A stretch of DNA of 5,370 nucleotides from SZUA-254 sp031379665. Its GTDB lineage: Bacteria; Bacteroidota; Ignavibacteria; UBA10030; SZUA-254. Location: positions 1 to 5,370 of the forward strand of contig JANNFI010000029.1 of assembly GCA_031379665.1 (NCBI GenBank), written 5' to 3'. Made by a program: the position numbers and the translations under genes. The notes under the pieces are model-generated. The model was not told where the DNA came from. It ran no database searches and saw only the letters and a program-made list of their open reading frames with translations. Shown here one piece after another: positions 5,366 to 5,370 of this stretch. How positions within the stretch are numbered: the stretch's first letter is position 1; every line of letters begins with the position of its first letter.

Positions 5366-5370
5366 CGCTT

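Noticed and set aside
1..5370. CRISPR array, tRNA, rRNA or insertion sequence
   Set aside because: I saw no regularly spaced identical repeats with unique spacers, no cloverleaf-like segment, no transposase motif and no flanking inverted repeats with target duplications.

Overview
The window is GC-rich bacterial DNA. It is almost filled by the 3' part of one very large gene for a secreted beta-helix protein, followed by a compact and apparently decaying two-gene cassette and a rho-independent terminator. The large protein ends in a type IX secretion (T9SS) type A sorting domain with the NYPNPFNPTT motif and an SGIYFYRL segment. That points to the Bacteroidota/Chlorobiota/Ignavibacteriota relatives, or to candidate phyla that use the same signal (KSB1, Zixibacteria, Latescibacterota, Eisenbacteria, Marinimicrobia and similar). 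The high GC and fairly even codon use fit an environmental genome or metagenome bin from one of the GC-richer of these groups. I cannot name the species.

Positions 1-4752 hold the surface or secreted protein, open at the left edge so that its signal peptide and true start lie outside. It reads as two beta-helix modules in tandem. Module 1 (1 to about 1000) has long repeats with NIIG/NLIGTD and NVISGN/NIISGN motifs and is closed by a beta-sandwich (about 1000-1330). Module 2 opens with a CSLREA-like header (1330-1590) and continues with about 20 short turns up to an NWWGSPSGP cap (3439-3465). Three Ig-like domains (about 3530-4425) then lead to the T9SS sorting domain (4435-4749). The protein is probably exported by Sec, moved across the outer membrane by T9SS, and released or anchored outside the cell. 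The substrate of the beta-helix is not apparent.

Positions 4753-5305 hold a two-gene cassette of a kind I recognise from many environmental bacteria: a small protein ending in RCHNRNY, overlapping out of frame the start of a MNT/AbiEii-like nucleotidyltransferase. The small gene has an intact body, but the only in-frame initiator is a CTG behind a GAGGG. The nucleotidyltransferase keeps its first ~18 codons and its C-terminal half, but the catalytic middle is missing and the two parts are in different frames, so I call it a pseudogene. A strong hairpin with a short T-run (5338-5365) closes the unit. No stretch over 300 bases is without a gene.

I see no clearly new system. The observations most worth a second look are the unannotated small overlapping gene, the frame-shifting internal deletion in its partner with apparent microhomology at the junction, and the architecture of the fused beta-helix protein.
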